Positions 35,781-45,396 of a stretch of DNA of 64,000 nucleotides are shown here, piece after piece (position 1 is the stretch's first letter; the number at the start of each line of letters is the position of its first letter). The translations under genes were made by a program, and so were the position numbers. This DNA is from Gemmatimonadota bacterium. Lineage in GTDB: Bacteria > Gemmatimonadota > Gemmatimonadetes > Longimicrobiales > Longimicrobiaceae. The notes beneath the pieces are model-generated. The model ran no database searches. It was not told the DNA's origin and saw only the letters and a list, made by a program, of their open reading frames with translations. The DNA lies in NCBI GenBank assembly GCA_031260285.1, contig JAIRKD010000072.1, positions 16,289 through 80,288 on the forward strand, read 5' to 3'.

Positions 35781-36341
35781 CTATCCCCGGGCGCCCGGAA
35801 GTCCCCGTACCAGCTCGATCAGGCACCTGTCAATCCGGTCATAGCTGGCCTGGAGCACCGAATCGGGCTGCCGCCAGGGATCGCGGATTGTCCGGCGTTC
35901 AATCCCGTCGGGATCAAGGTCGCCGAGGATGATCACGCGCTCGTCCGGCAATCCGAATTCCGTCATGATCCTGCGTTTCTGCTTCTCTTCCATCACCACC
36001 ACGAGAGCCGCGTTCCGGGTTCGTTCCAGGGTGAGCAGCGAAGACCGGTGCGGAACGAGATCAACACCATGCGCTCCGGCGCAGGCGACGGCGTTATCGG
36101 GCGAGGGCCTGTCCGGCCCCACAAACCCGCCGGACGTTACATCCATACGCATCCGCAGAGCGGTGGGCAGCAGCGTCAGGAACCGGTACCCGGCGTACGG
36201 GCTCCGGTAGATATTGCCCTGGCAGACAAACAGAACGGACGGTGGAAGCCCCGTCCTCCGCACCACGGCCTCCGCGGCCCTCCGTCGGAAGGGATGAAGA
36301 ATCCGCTCCGGAAGATATCGTAACCAGCGAAGTATACCCAC
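35781..36341 (-). CDS. Low-molecular-weight protein tyrosine phosphatase (Wzb/EpsP type)
   Basis: This 186-residue phosphatase has the catalytic P-loop VCQGNIYRSPYA, which is C-x5-R-S, after a 35-residue basic helical leader. The general-acid region is IRDPWRQPDS near the C-terminus. In exopolysaccharide loci these enzymes remove phosphate from the Tyr cluster of BY-kinases, so the targets are probably the kinases at 36893 and 40773. I chose the GTG at 36341, because it has ggagagga eight bases upstream. An ATG at 36473 in frame would add 44 residues of unrelated sequence. It is divergent from the first kinase gene. Confidence 0.87.
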   Translation of the reverse strand: MGILRWLRYLPERILHPFRRRAAEAVVRRTGLPPSVLFVCQGNIYRSPYAGYRFLTLLPTALRMRMDVTSGGFVGPDRPSPDNAVACAGAHGVDLVPHRSSLLTLERTRNAALVVVMEEKQKRRIMTEFGLPDERVIILGDLDPDGIERRTIRDPWRQPDSVLQASYDRIDRCLIELVRGLPGARG

Positions 36342-36892
36342 GATCTGATTCCTCTCCGGCAGATTCTGTATTCGCGTAGTCCCGTTCCATCCATCCCCTC
36401 CAGGCCTGCCTGTCATACCAGGTATGGGGAACGGGGTGCCTTCATCTTCGATAGTACCAGATGGTATACGCATACCTTATTGCGTGAGTCCCTTTCAGGC
36501 AACGATGCCCTGGTCTGGTTCCTGGTCTCCAGGCATGGTCTGGAGAACGGAGTTTGCTGAGGGAAGACAGACTTCCGGGTCGGAAGCCTCGGGACCATCA
36601 ATTCCCGGGGGAATTCCCTGTCCGTAAGTGCGGACTGCCGGGTCATAAATGCCGTCAGATCAACTGTCAGGAGGCGCTCAAGAGGCACTTCTGTCACGCC
36701 TAACGTAAAGGAATAAGGAACTTTGTCCCATGTAGTGACGTAGCATTTGAAGCCCGGACAGGATATGTCATGCCCGGGATCCGGAGGTCTGCGGGATCTG
36801 TTTCAGCTGATGGAAGGGTTGAACAGCCTGAGCCCGGCGGGCCCGGATGAAAATCAGAATGAACGCCGGTTCTTCAACATAAAGACGGATCA
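36342..36892. other. Divergent region between phosphatase and kinase genes
   Basis: These 551 bases separate the tyrosine phosphatase from the first Wzz/BY-kinase and should carry regulatory sites for both. A short palindrome-like stretch lies at 36455-36478 (gtaccagatggtatac), followed by cgcatacc. No canonical promoter pair and no convincing gene were found. Confidence 0.35.
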
Positions 36893-39286
36893 ATGTCGAG
36901 CAAACTACCCCGACCCTGGGAGCAGTCCGCAACTTCGCCTGGCGAGGTGGGTGCTTCGGCGGGCTGGATACCAGATGCGCACATTCCGGAGCAGCCCGCG
37001 ACTTCCGCAGTCGTGCGTTTTTTCGGAGCGCTTCGCCGGTACAAATGGGTAGCGCTCGCGGTGACGCTGCTTTTCTCCGCGGCGGGAGTTGTGGCTTCCC
37101 GCCTCGTTGCGCCTTCCTATGACGTTTTTGCGGTGCTCTGGATCGAGAACACCTCTCGTAACGAGGGCCCGATCCGCTCTGAGCAGCTGCTTCAGTCTTC
37201 GGGGTGGATCGATCTGCTTCGTTCCTACGCCGTGATGGACGAGGTTGTCCAGGAGATGAGGCTGTACCTGGGCGTCCGCCAGACCGACCGTGATGCATTT
37301 GAAAACTTCAAACTCCGGGAGTCGATTGCTCCGGGGCGGTACCAGCTGAAAGTATCTCCCGCGGGAGATACCTATACGCTCTACCGGGGTGACGCTGAGG
37401 CGGTGGAAACGCGCAGTGTCGCTGAGCCTGTCGGCTCGGAGCTTGGATGGAGCTGGCAGCCGGGGAGGGCTCACCTCACGGCCGGCCGGATCATCGACTT
37501 CAGCGTGAATAACCCGCGAGACGCGGCCACCGGTCTGATCAACAGCGTTCAGCCGAATATCGCGTGGGAGAGCAATCTCATGCGGCTCACGATGACGGGC
37601 CCCGATCCGCGGGCTACCGCGGCTCAGCTGAACGCTGTTGCGAACCGGCTGGTTGAGGTTGCTGCGGAGATGAAGCGCGGGCAGTACGATGAGTTGACGG
37701 TAGCTCTTGAGGAGCAGCGTCAGTCGGCTGAGGAGACCCTGCAGACGGCTGAACTGGCGCTCGAACAGTTCTCAACGATGACTGCTACCATGCCGGCGGG
37801 TGCCGCAGTCAGCAGCGGTCCGGCGGGGGCAGTGGGCAGTGGAGGAACCACCGACCCTGTCACCGCCCGTTACCTGGCGATGCAGCTGGATCTGGAGAGG
37901 TTCCAGAACGACCGTGCCTCGATTGAGCGGATTCTGGTGGACGCGCGCTCCAGGGGGCTTCCACTCGACGCGCTCGCGATGGTTGAGTCTGTTCAGAGCT
38001 CCACCAGCCTCCGGACGGCGATTGAGGAGTACCAGACGCGCAAGGCAGAACGTCGCGCTCTGCTGGATCGTTATACCGAGGACCATCCTTCTGTGGTTCG
38101 CGCGGATCGGACGATCAGCGACCTTGAGACGGTCACAATTCCGCAGCTCGCCAACGAACTTGTGGCGCAGCTGGCGGACCGTGAACGTGATCTTGCCGGG
38201 CGATCAGCAACGGCTTCTGCTCAGCTCCGGGCAGTTCCCTCCCGGCAGCTGGAGCTCGCCCGCCTGCAGCGGCAGGTAGCCATCGCCAGTGAACTGTACG
38301 GAACGCTTGAGCAGCGCCGCGATCAGGCCCGTGTGGCATCGGCAAGCACGATCCCTGACATCCGTGTGCTCGACCCGGCGGTCGCGCCTACGGGCCCGAC
38401 CAGCAACCGGCAGCTGCTGGTGATCCTGATGGGCATCATGGGTGGCCTGGGTATATCGGTGGTCGGGGTCTTCCTTGCCGACCGGTTTGATCCCCGGGTC
38501 CGTTATCCGGAGGAGGTGACCAGAGGCATGGGCCTCTCGGTTCTCGGTGTCCTGCCGTACATCCGGAAGCGTAACTCAAAGGCAGGAGCACAGGCTACGC
38601 TCCAGGCGGCTGAAGCGTTCCGCGAGATCCGCCTGAACCTGGCTTCTGCTCACGGAACAGCCGGCCCGGTGACGGTAACGATCACCAGCCCCAGCCCGGG
38701 GGATGGGAAGTCTTTTGTCAGCTCGAACCTGGCGTTTGCGTTTGGGAACGATGGCCGGCGCACGATCCTGATCGACGGTGATATCCGGCGCGGCGTGCTT
38801 CACCGGCGGCTCAGGTCCGACCGTACTCCGGGACTGACGGATTACCTCGCGGGGGAGGTATCTCTTACGGATGTCGTTCGTGATACGGACGATCCGAATG
38901 TATTCTTCATCCCGACCGGAACACGGCGGGTGAACGCGCCCGAACTTCTGGGCTCGGCCGCCATGGGCAAGCTCCTGCTGGAGCTGCGGAATCATTTTGA
39001 TGCCATCATTATCGACAGCCCGCCGCTGGGTGCGGGTGTGGATGCCTATGTTCTGGGTACCCATACGCGTGACATGATGATGGTGCTGCGCACGGGGACA
39101 ACCGACCGGTCTCTCGCCAACGCCAAGCTGGCGATGCTCGACCGGCTCCCGATCCGTATGCTGGGCGCGGTGCTCAACGCGACACCGACGATGACCGGGA
39201 CCTACCGGTATTATTCGTACGCTCCGGGGTACGAGATCGAGGCCAGCGCGGACGAGGTGAAGCTGCTGGTCGGTGAGCCGGGCTGA
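36893..39286 (+). CDS. Wzz/BY-kinase fusion: chain-length regulator and tyrosine autokinase
   Basis: This 797-residue inner-membrane protein has a Wzz domain. Helix one is at about 50-70 (YKWVALAVTLLFSAAGVVASR), and a large coiled-coil periplasmic part and a second helix near 505-525 follow. The cytoplasmic BY-kinase has Walker A SPSPGDGKSF near 600, Walker A-prime ILIDGDIRRG and Walker B AIIIDSPPLG near 706. The C-terminus has a Tyr cluster, TYRYYSYAPGYE. Such proteins control polymer length and export by cycles of Tyr phosphorylation. It lies divergent from the phosphatase and about 430 bases before the Wza-like gene. The ATG has only a weak ribosome binding site. Confidence 0.9.
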   Translation: MSSKLPRPWEQSATSPGEVGASAGWIPDAHIPEQPATSAVVRFFGALRRYKWVALAVTLLFSAAGVVASRLVAPSYDVFAVLWIENTSRNEGPIRSEQLLQSSGWIDLLRSYAVMDEVVQEMRLYLGVRQTDRDAFENFKLRESIAPGRYQLKVSPAGDTYTLYRGDAEAVETRSVAEPVGSELGWSWQPGRAHLTAGRIIDFSVNNPRDAATGLINSVQPNIAWESNLMRLTMTGPDPRATAAQLNAVANRLVEVAAEMKRGQYDELTVALEEQRQSAEETLQTAELALEQFSTMTATMPAGAAVSSGPAGAVGSGGTTDPVTARYLAMQLDLERFQNDRASIERILVDARSRGLPLDALAMVESVQSSTSLRTAIEEYQTRKAERRALLDRYTEDHPSVVRADRTISDLETVTIPQLANELVAQLADRERDLAGRSATASAQLRAVPSRQLELARLQRQVAIASELYGTLEQRRDQARVASASTIPDIRVLDPAVAPTGPTSNRQLLVILMGIMGGLGISVVGVFLADRFDPRVRYPEEVTRGMGLSVLGVLPYIRKRNSKAGAQATLQAAEAFREIRLNLASAHGTAGPVTVTITSPSPGDGKSFVSSNLAFAFGNDGRRTILIDGDIRRGVLHRRLRSDRTPGLTDYLAGEVSLTDVVRDTDDPNVFFIPTGTRRVNAPELLGSAAMGKLLLELRNHFDAIIIDSPPLGAGVDAYVLGTHTRDMMMVLRTGTTDRSLANAKLAMLDRLPIRMLGAVLNATPTMTGTYRYYSYAPGYEIEASADEVKLLVGEPG

Positions 39287-39383
39287 GCGGAACGTCTGGA
39301 GCATGGGCCGGATGATGGGGGAAATCGAGAATGGCCCCGCTTAACAGGCTCGATTGATCCGCTGATCTGCCGCCGGATCTGAA

Positions 39384-39425
39384 CCGCGGGCATCCGGTAT
39401 GAAGCCGGGTGCTCGCGGTCCTTTT
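39384..39425 (+). terminator. Terminator after the first Wzz/BY-kinase gene
   Basis: Fourteen-base arms at 39384-39397 and 39405-39418 (two G-U pairs) are followed by tccttttat. This suggests the Wza-like gene at 39720 has its own promoter in the rest of the 39287-39719 gap, where no clear site was seen. Confidence 0.6.
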
Positions 39426-39719
39426 ATCCGCGGTTTGTACAGGTACGGTTCCAGCATCGTGGGTCCCGGCGCGATCACACCGGGGTGATCAGGGTATCAG
39501 ACAGTGTCAGTCCTTTGATTTCACGGGTCGGGTCGTCCGGTATCCGGGAAGATGGTTGTGGGGGGTCGCGTGGTGATCCTGTCCTGAGTTGACGGGAAAA
39601 ACAGTCGCGACGATTTGTGGCGGATCCATAAACAGGCAGACTCGTGCAGGTGAGGAGAGAACCCCGCCACCTCCCGGGCGATCCGTCGATACCATGGGGA
39701 AAATGGGGACCGTCCAGCC

Positions 39720-40526
39720 ATGTTACGGTTTTTAATAACCACGTTCAGATCGGTTCGACTCTGCTCGCCGCGCTCTCTGGTTCTTGCTCTTGGCCTGGTA
39801 TGCGCCACCTCGCTGGCTGGTCATGCCCAATCGAGTCCGGGTCTGGAGGTGACTCGCGCCCAGCTTCGCTCACTGCTCGCAGAATACGAGAACACCGCCG
39901 CCTCCAGCGCGAACAGCGGCGCCGTTCGTGACCGGGCAAGAACCGACGCGGAACTCATCCGTCACCGGCTTGACGCGGGAGACTTCCAGACGGGTGACCA
40001 GATTGTGCTTACGGTGGAAGGTGAGCCTACACTGACCGCGGCATTTTCCGTAGAGGCGGGGCCAGCACTTCAGCTTCCGGGAATCGGTTCCATTCCGCTT
40101 GCCGGCGTGCTGCGTTCGGAGCTTCAGGACCACCTTCGCCAGCAGCTCGCGCGCTACCTCCGCGATCCTGTGATCACGGCGCGCTCCTCCATCCGGATCC
40201 TCGTCTCGGGGCAGGTTACAGAAGCGGGCTACAAGCTGCTGCCCACCAATACAGTGATTTCCGACGTGCTCTCGTACGCTGGCGGCGCGACAAGCACCGC
40301 GGACATTCCGCGGATCCAGATCGAACGCGGTAACGAGGTGATCTGGGATCCGGCGGCGCTTCAGGTCGCCATTGTTCAGGGTCGCACTCTGGATCAGATG
40401 AACCTCCGGGCGGGTGACCATCTGGTTGTTCCTGTTCTTCGCGAAAGCACCATGTCCTCCGTCGCGAAATATTCGGCGGTGGTGATCCCCGTGGTCCTTC
40501 TGATTGCTACCCTGGCCGGTAACTGA
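39720..40526 (+). CDS. Small Wza-like polysaccharide export protein
   Basis: This 268-residue protein has a signal peptide (SLVLALGLVCATSLAGHAQ). It then has a polysaccharide-export domain with AGDFQTGDQIVLTVEGEP and LPGIGSIPLAGVLRSELQDHL, a SLBB-like domain (ILVSGQVTEAGYKLLPTNTVISDVLSYAGG), and a C-terminal hydrophobic helix (about 248-265). It is shorter than Wza (about 380 residues) because it has fewer SLBB domains, so it could be a simplified outer-membrane channel or a periplasmic partner of the kinases. No lipobox Cys was noticed. It lies between the two Wzz/BY-kinase genes, which supports a role in their export machine. Confidence 0.86.
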   Translation: MLRFLITTFRSVRLCSPRSLVLALGLVCATSLAGHAQSSPGLEVTRAQLRSLLAEYENTAASSANSGAVRDRARTDAELIRHRLDAGDFQTGDQIVLTVEGEPTLTAAFSVEAGPALQLPGIGSIPLAGVLRSELQDHLRQQLARYLRDPVITARSSIRILVSGQVTEAGYKLLPTNTVISDVLSYAGGATSTADIPRIQIERGNEVIWDPAALQVAIVQGRTLDQMNLRAGDHLVVPVLRESTMSSVAKYSAVVIPVVLLIATLAGN

Positions 40527-40772
40527 GGCAGCAAACAACCCGGCGGCTGGAGGAGAGGAGCTGTTGGCGGCCCCTCGGCAGGGCTCCCGAGCCGGGAGAG
40601 CAACCTCGCCGGACTCCGGAGGTAACAGGATATTCTATTCCCCGGTCGGGACCGCCTTGCGGTGCGACCTGTCGGGAGCTTTTGCCGGTGCCGCCTTTCA
40701 CGGCCCGTTGTTTCTGATACCTTCTCCGTTGCGGAATCTGTCGCGGAGCCTTGTAGTGAGACCGATATCGCG

Positions 40773-43187
40773 ATGGCGCTGAGCAGTCGGACAAACCACC
40801 CGTTCCTGTCGATTCACGAGCCTGGTTCAGCCTCGCCCCCTCCTTTTTTCCCTCGGGAGGAGAGGACGATCAGCGCGCGAGCCAGCGCGGCGCTGCGCGC
40901 GATCATCCGTCGGTGGTGGCTGATTCCGATCTTTGCGGCTCTCACCACCGCGGCTGGCTGGTTCCTTGTCCCGACGTCAGAAGGGCTGCGCGAGGCCACC
41001 GCCATTGTACGGGTCGCAAACCCCCGTCCGCCCGGTGCGGAGGATATGGGTCTCTCTGATGAAGTGATCGATGTAACGGCCATGCTTGCACAGGCCCGTA
41101 TCGTCACCAGTGAACCCGTTGTTGATCAGGTTGTTGACTCCCATCAACTTCGCTTCTGGACCTCTCCCGGACTGCCGCTCTATCTCCTGAAGGATGTGGA
41201 GATCAAGGCGGGAATCGGGGCGACGGATAACCTTTCCTTTGCCTTCCGGGATGCCTCCTGGAGTGTCCGGAGCACTGCCGTCGGAACTGTTGATGGTCGT
41301 TACGGTGTTCCTGTGGAGATCGGTGGTGTGACTCTGACGATCGAGGCCCGGCCTCCCGGGATCGATTCCGCCTCGGCCTCTCTCCTCTCCAAGCGGGAAG
41401 TGATCGACCTCGTTTCCTCCCGGCTTGAAGCCTGGGCGCGCGGAGAGGCGGGCATCATGGACATCACCTATCGTGACGCCAACGAGGACCGGGCGATTCA
41501 GGTGGTGAACGCCATCACCCGGGCGTACGTCGAGTATTCGTACCGGATGTCAGGGGCGGGTGGCCAGGCCAGGGCGGAAATTCTGGAAGTTGAGCAGCAG
41601 CTCGCGGAGGCGGAGGCCGAAGTCCTTCGCATCCAGGAACTGCTGGCCACCTATCAGAGTCCCGGCGTGGAGGTGACCAGTCCGTCACCTTCCGCTGATC
41701 AGGCGACAATCGCTTCCCTGCAGGATCGCCTGCGCCGGTTGAATACGCAGCGCCGTCTGCTGACGGACTTTACGACCCGTGTTCAAGGGACGGGCCCGGA
41801 TCAGGTGGACGCCGCGATCACGACGCTGATGGTCGCGCCGGGCATGTCTTCAAACCCGCGATTCACCCAGCTTCAGTCGACGCTGGATGCGCGACGGCTG
41901 GAATACGCCTGGCTGCGGGCAGAAGGATATACCGAGTCCAGCGTGGAGGTGATGGGGATCGGGGCGTCGATTGCCGCTACGCGGGGGATGGTGATTCGCG
42001 CGGCCACCGACGAACTCACAGCCGTCAACCGCGAAATTACTTCTGTGAACGCCCGGCTGTCCGGAACGGCGGCAACCGCATCGCCGGCACCGGTGGCCAA
42101 CGGTATTACCAGGGGAGAAGAGGCGTTCCTTCAGCAGGAACTTGCCGCCGCCCAGGCGGAGGTTTCCGCGGTTCGCAACCAGTACCAGCTGGTCCGGATG
42201 GGGACGGGTGGTCCCGGGTCAACCGAGATTCTGGAGCTCGCAAACTTCACAGGTGAAGCCTCTGCTCTCAGCCGACTGATGGTCCTTGGCCTGTCGTTGC
42301 TGGTGGGAGTTGTTCTCGGCAGTGGTGGCGCGCTGGCGCTTGAAGCACGTGACCCCTCCGTCCGGAGCCGTTCCGAAATGGAAGCACTGCTTCAGGCGCC
42401 GGGGCTCGCGATTGTCCCGAAGATCCCTTCAGGGCAGCGGGATGTCGCCACCCCGAACGATCTGAGGAGCTACTCACCGGCGCTTACCGGCATCGGGGGC
42501 CCCATGTCGGTCAGCCCTGAGCTGCGGCAGTTCCACTCACTCGCCGCTGAAGCGTACCGGATGCTGCGGACGAACCTGATCTTCCTGCGGACCGGACAGG
42601 CGCTGCGGTCGATCGTTGTCACCAGCGCGGGGATGGGTGACGGGAAGACAACCACCGCGGTGAACCTGGCCGTGGCGTTTGCGCGACAGGGACAGCGGGT
42701 GATCCTTGTGGACTGCGACCTTCGCCGTCCCCGGTTGCATACCTTCTTCGATATGGATGTCGGTCCGGGACTGGTGGAGGTGATTCTGGGCGCCGAGATG
42801 CCCGATCGGGTGATCAGACCCACGCCGATCGAGAACCTCTCCCTCCTCTCCCGGGGAGCGTTTGATGAGCGGGCGAGCGAATTGCTCAGTGGTGCGCGCG
42901 GGCACCGGATCATCCAGAGTCTGGCTGAGCGGTGTGATATTCTCATCTTCGACAGCTCGCCGACGCTGCTGACGGCGGATGCTTCCGCGGTGGCGCCGTA
43001 CACGGACGGGGTGCTGTTTGTCGCCCGGGCCGGCCGGACGCCGCGGGAGGCTGCCCGGCAGGCGGGGGCCCAGCTCCGGGTTGTCGGTGCAAACCTGCTC
43101 GGGTTTGTCCTCAACGATCCTGAAGCCATCGCGGAGCAGTACGGGGAAGGGAAGTACTCGAAGGAGTACTACTCCGTCGAGGTATAG
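40773..43187 (+). CDS. Second Wzz/BY-kinase fusion
   Basis: This 804-residue protein has the same build as the kinase at 36893. There is a Wzz domain with a helix at about 45-65 (RRWWLIPIFAALTTAAGWFL), long coiled-coil regions and a second helix near 505-525, then a BY-kinase. Its Walker A is SAGMGDGKTTTAVN near 620, Walker A-prime VILVDCDLRRPRL, and Walker B ILIFDSSPTLL near 724. The C-terminal Tyr cluster is YGEGKYSKEYYSVEV. I chose the ATG at 40773. A GTG further upstream in frame is open but adds a poorly conserved leader. The kinase domain is closer to the standard Wzc/EpsB type than the first one. Two such proteins in one locus may serve different chain lengths or polymers. Confidence 0.89.
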   Translation: MALSSRTNHPFLSIHEPGSASPPPFFPREERTISARASAALRAIIRRWWLIPIFAALTTAAGWFLVPTSEGLREATAIVRVANPRPPGAEDMGLSDEVIDVTAMLAQARIVTSEPVVDQVVDSHQLRFWTSPGLPLYLLKDVEIKAGIGATDNLSFAFRDASWSVRSTAVGTVDGRYGVPVEIGGVTLTIEARPPGIDSASASLLSKREVIDLVSSRLEAWARGEAGIMDITYRDANEDRAIQVVNAITRAYVEYSYRMSGAGGQARAEILEVEQQLAEAEAEVLRIQELLATYQSPGVEVTSPSPSADQATIASLQDRLRRLNTQRRLLTDFTTRVQGTGPDQVDAAITTLMVAPGMSSNPRFTQLQSTLDARRLEYAWLRAEGYTESSVEVMGIGASIAATRGMVIRAATDELTAVNREITSVNARLSGTAATASPAPVANGITRGEEAFLQQELAAAQAEVSAVRNQYQLVRMGTGGPGSTEILELANFTGEASALSRLMVLGLSLLVGVVLGSGGALALEARDPSVRSRSEMEALLQAPGLAIVPKIPSGQRDVATPNDLRSYSPALTGIGGPMSVSPELRQFHSLAAEAYRMLRTNLIFLRTGQALRSIVVTSAGMGDGKTTTAVNLAVAFARQGQRVILVDCDLRRPRLHTFFDMDVGPGLVEVILGAEMPDRVIRPTPIENLSLLSRGAFDERASELLSGARGHRIIQSLAERCDILIFDSSPTLLTADASAVAPYTDGVLFVARAGRTPREAARQAGAQLRVVGANLLGFVLNDPEAIAEQYGEGKYSKEYYSVEV

Positions 43188-43348
43188 CTTCAACACTTTC
43201 GTCTCGCCGGCCGGGTTCTTATGCGGAGGCGGGGCTGCCATACAGACAGCTCGCGCGCCGCGCGATCCGCTTTTTCTGCTGATTCTTCTGCTGACAAGGA
43301 CCATGATCCATCGCGTGATCTGCAGGATCTCTTCCGAAATGATGGCTC

Positions 43349-44233
43349 ATGTTTCATAAGAACCGGGTCCGGACGTACCTCGTGGTGATGGGGATTACAC
43401 TGGCGGCTCCCACAGTTGGTCAGGGGCAGACGGACTACTACAACACCGGTTCCGGCCGCCCGATCAGGGTTGAAGACGCTCATCCCGTGGAGCGTTTTGC
43501 GCTGGAGATCGGATTTGCTCCCCTTTCCATCGAACGGTCATCCGGAGGGCTCTGGCGTACAACGGTTGAGCCCGGGATTGCCTACGGAATCCTTCCCCGG
43601 ACTGATTTTGAGATCAGCGTTCCTCTTGTTCTCCGGGGTGGGGCCGGGCGCGAAAACCGGGGCGGCCTGGCGGGGCTTGATCTGGGTTTCCTCCACAATC
43701 TGAATACGGAAACCCTCCGGGCTCCCGCTTTTGCGATCACCGGAGGAATGCTGCTGCCGGTGGGGGATGAGGCCCCGGAAGACTTCCTCTCTTCGATCGG
43801 TGGAATTGTCACCCGGTCCTTCCTCCCGGGACGGCTTCATCTTAATGCGAACTATACCTTTGCCTTGAACGCCGGGGCTGCGGGACTCCGGGAGCTGTCG
43901 GGTGAACATTCCCGCTGGTTTGTCGGAGCTGGTGTGGATCACGCCTTCCCCCTCAGGTCGATGATGCTGGTGGGGGATGTATTTGTCGAGCGGCTGCTTC
44001 GGCCGGAGTCCGCGCCGGAGCTCCCACTCCGGTGGACAGCAGAGACCGGCGTCCGATACCAGCTGGACCCGCACTTCACACTGGATACCGGAGTGGGTCG
44101 CCGGTTGAACGGTGAAGATCAGGCGTGGTTCTTTACGGCTGGCCTGGCGCGAGTCCTCGGGGTTCGCTCGCTCATGCCACCTTCCCGGGTGAGGGCCGGA
44201 ACAACACAGCTGGAAAAGGCACGGGTCGAATGA
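43349..44233 (+). CDS. Predicted outer-membrane beta-barrel protein, unknown function
   Basis: This 294-residue protein has a signal peptide (about 1-26, ending GQGQ) and alternating beta strands through its whole length, for example FALEIGFAPLSIE, YGILPRTDFEISVPLVLR and GAGVDHAFPLRSMMLVGDVFVE. The pattern resembles the PF13557-type outer-membrane transporters, but this is a weak match. It does not end in an aromatic residue. The next gene overlaps it by four bases (ATGA), so the two proteins are likely to be made in equal amounts. The role is not known; see the next entry. Confidence 0.7.
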   Translation: MFHKNRVRTYLVVMGITLAAPTVGQGQTDYYNTGSGRPIRVEDAHPVERFALEIGFAPLSIERSSGGLWRTTVEPGIAYGILPRTDFEISVPLVLRGGAGRENRGGLAGLDLGFLHNLNTETLRAPAFAITGGMLLPVGDEAPEDFLSSIGGIVTRSFLPGRLHLNANYTFALNAGAAGLRELSGEHSRWFVGAGVDHAFPLRSMMLVGDVFVERLLRPESAPELPLRWTAETGVRYQLDPHFTLDTGVGRRLNGEDQAWFFTAGLARVLGVRSLMPPSRVRAGTTQLEKARVE

Positions 44234-45396
44234 AGAGAATCAGCGCGGCTCAGGCTGTCGGGCTGTTTATGCTGACGCTGGGCATGATTGAACGCCCGCT
44301 TCCGGTGATGGCCCAGCGCGTCACGACCTGGGAGCAGTTCTATTTTCCGGCCTCTCACAACTGGGTCTTCCGCAACCATTACGCAGCCGCGGATCGTCTA
44401 TTCAACGCATTCGACTACGGGCATGCAATCCTCTACGAGCGGCTGTGGAGAGAACCGGACGGACCCGTGGATCGCCTGGAGGTTGAGGAATATGAGTTCC
44501 TTACCGGCTCACTTCTCCGGAACCCGCCGAGGCTTCCGCTGGAGGAAGCCGCCATCGCGGTTACCTACAGCCAGCTGGCGCCGGAAGCCCGTCAGATCTT
44601 TGAATGGGCGCATCTGCTGCACCGTCAGATCTACGACGTCCTGGCTGATGAGCGGCTGTTGATGGAGGACAAGGACGCCGCGGTTGCAGAGCTGCTTCAA
44701 TGGTATCAGAGCCGGCCTGATCTTGCCCTCAGCTCCGTCCCGAAGAGTATGGATGCAATGGACGGACATCCATACTCGCTCGCATTCCGGCAGCGTTATC
44801 CGAAGTTCAACGGGCTTATCTGGGCTTACCACTGGATGCAGATCGGGTTGTATGAACCTCTGCTGGTCGGCACGGACGTCGCGGCCCGCGCGGCGGGAGT
44901 CAGCGCCTCGGTGAGCCGCTTCTGGCAGATGCTGGAGTCGCCGGTTGCGTCGATGCCGCATCTCATGCCCATGGCGAGTGGTATCGCTCCTGTTTTTGCC
45001 GGGCGTTACCCTGAAGCCGCCATCATCTTCGATAACCTTCACATGATGCATGATGTGATTTCGGATATCCTGGTGAGTGAAACAGTGCCGCGCGCGGAGA
45101 AGCGCGCCGAGATCCTGCGTGCCGCGGATCTTTTCCGCAGCGACGAAGCCTGGGCGGTTTCAGTGGAAAGCTGGCTGCGGATGGGGCAGGAGATGGGTCC
45201 CCACAATATGGGAGGTTCCGCCTCGGGGCTTCTCACAGACCCTCCGCTGCCGACGGTGCCGTACGGTGCCTCGATGGCCGGCATGGATCACGGGCAGGGA
45301 ACTCCAGACCATGACAGCATGCATCACACTCCGGACCTTCCTCCGTCGACTCCTTCCGTTCCGGAAACGGAGCCCGCGCCGCCTCATCAGCACTGA
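44230..45396 (+). CDS. Secreted alpha-helical protein with a His/Met-rich tail
   Basis: This 388-residue protein has a signal peptide (about 1-28, ending PVMAQ). A mostly helical body follows with conserved-looking aromatic and His residues (FYFPASHNWVFRNHY, WAHLLHRQIYD). The last 45 residues are a flexible tail with MAGMDHGQ, HDSMHH and PPHQH, which looks able to bind copper or another soft metal. I do not recognise the family. It is coupled by an ATGA overlap to an outer-membrane barrel. The frame is open upstream of the chosen ATG, but the signal peptide fixes the start. Metal export or delivery is a guess. Confidence 0.7.
   Translation: MKRISAAQAVGLFMLTLGMIERPLPVMAQRVTTWEQFYFPASHNWVFRNHYAAADRLFNAFDYGHAILYERLWREPDGPVDRLEVEEYEFLTGSLLRNPPRLPLEEAAIAVTYSQLAPEARQIFEWAHLLHRQIYDVLADERLLMEDKDAAVAELLQWYQSRPDLALSSVPKSMDAMDGHPYSLAFRQRYPKFNGLIWAYHWMQIGLYEPLLVGTDVAARAAGVSASVSRFWQMLESPVASMPHLMPMASGIAPVFAGRYPEAAIIFDNLHMMHDVISDILVSETVPRAEKRAEILRAADLFRSDEAWAVSVESWLRMGQEMGPHNMGGSASGLLTDPPLPTVPYGASMAGMDHGQGTPDHDSMHHTPDLPPSTPSVPETEPAPPHQH

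Noticed and set aside
36413..36697. Minus-strand frame of 94 codons before the phosphatase
   Set aside because: It has no known motif and no ribosome binding site, and it overlaps the likely regulatory region.
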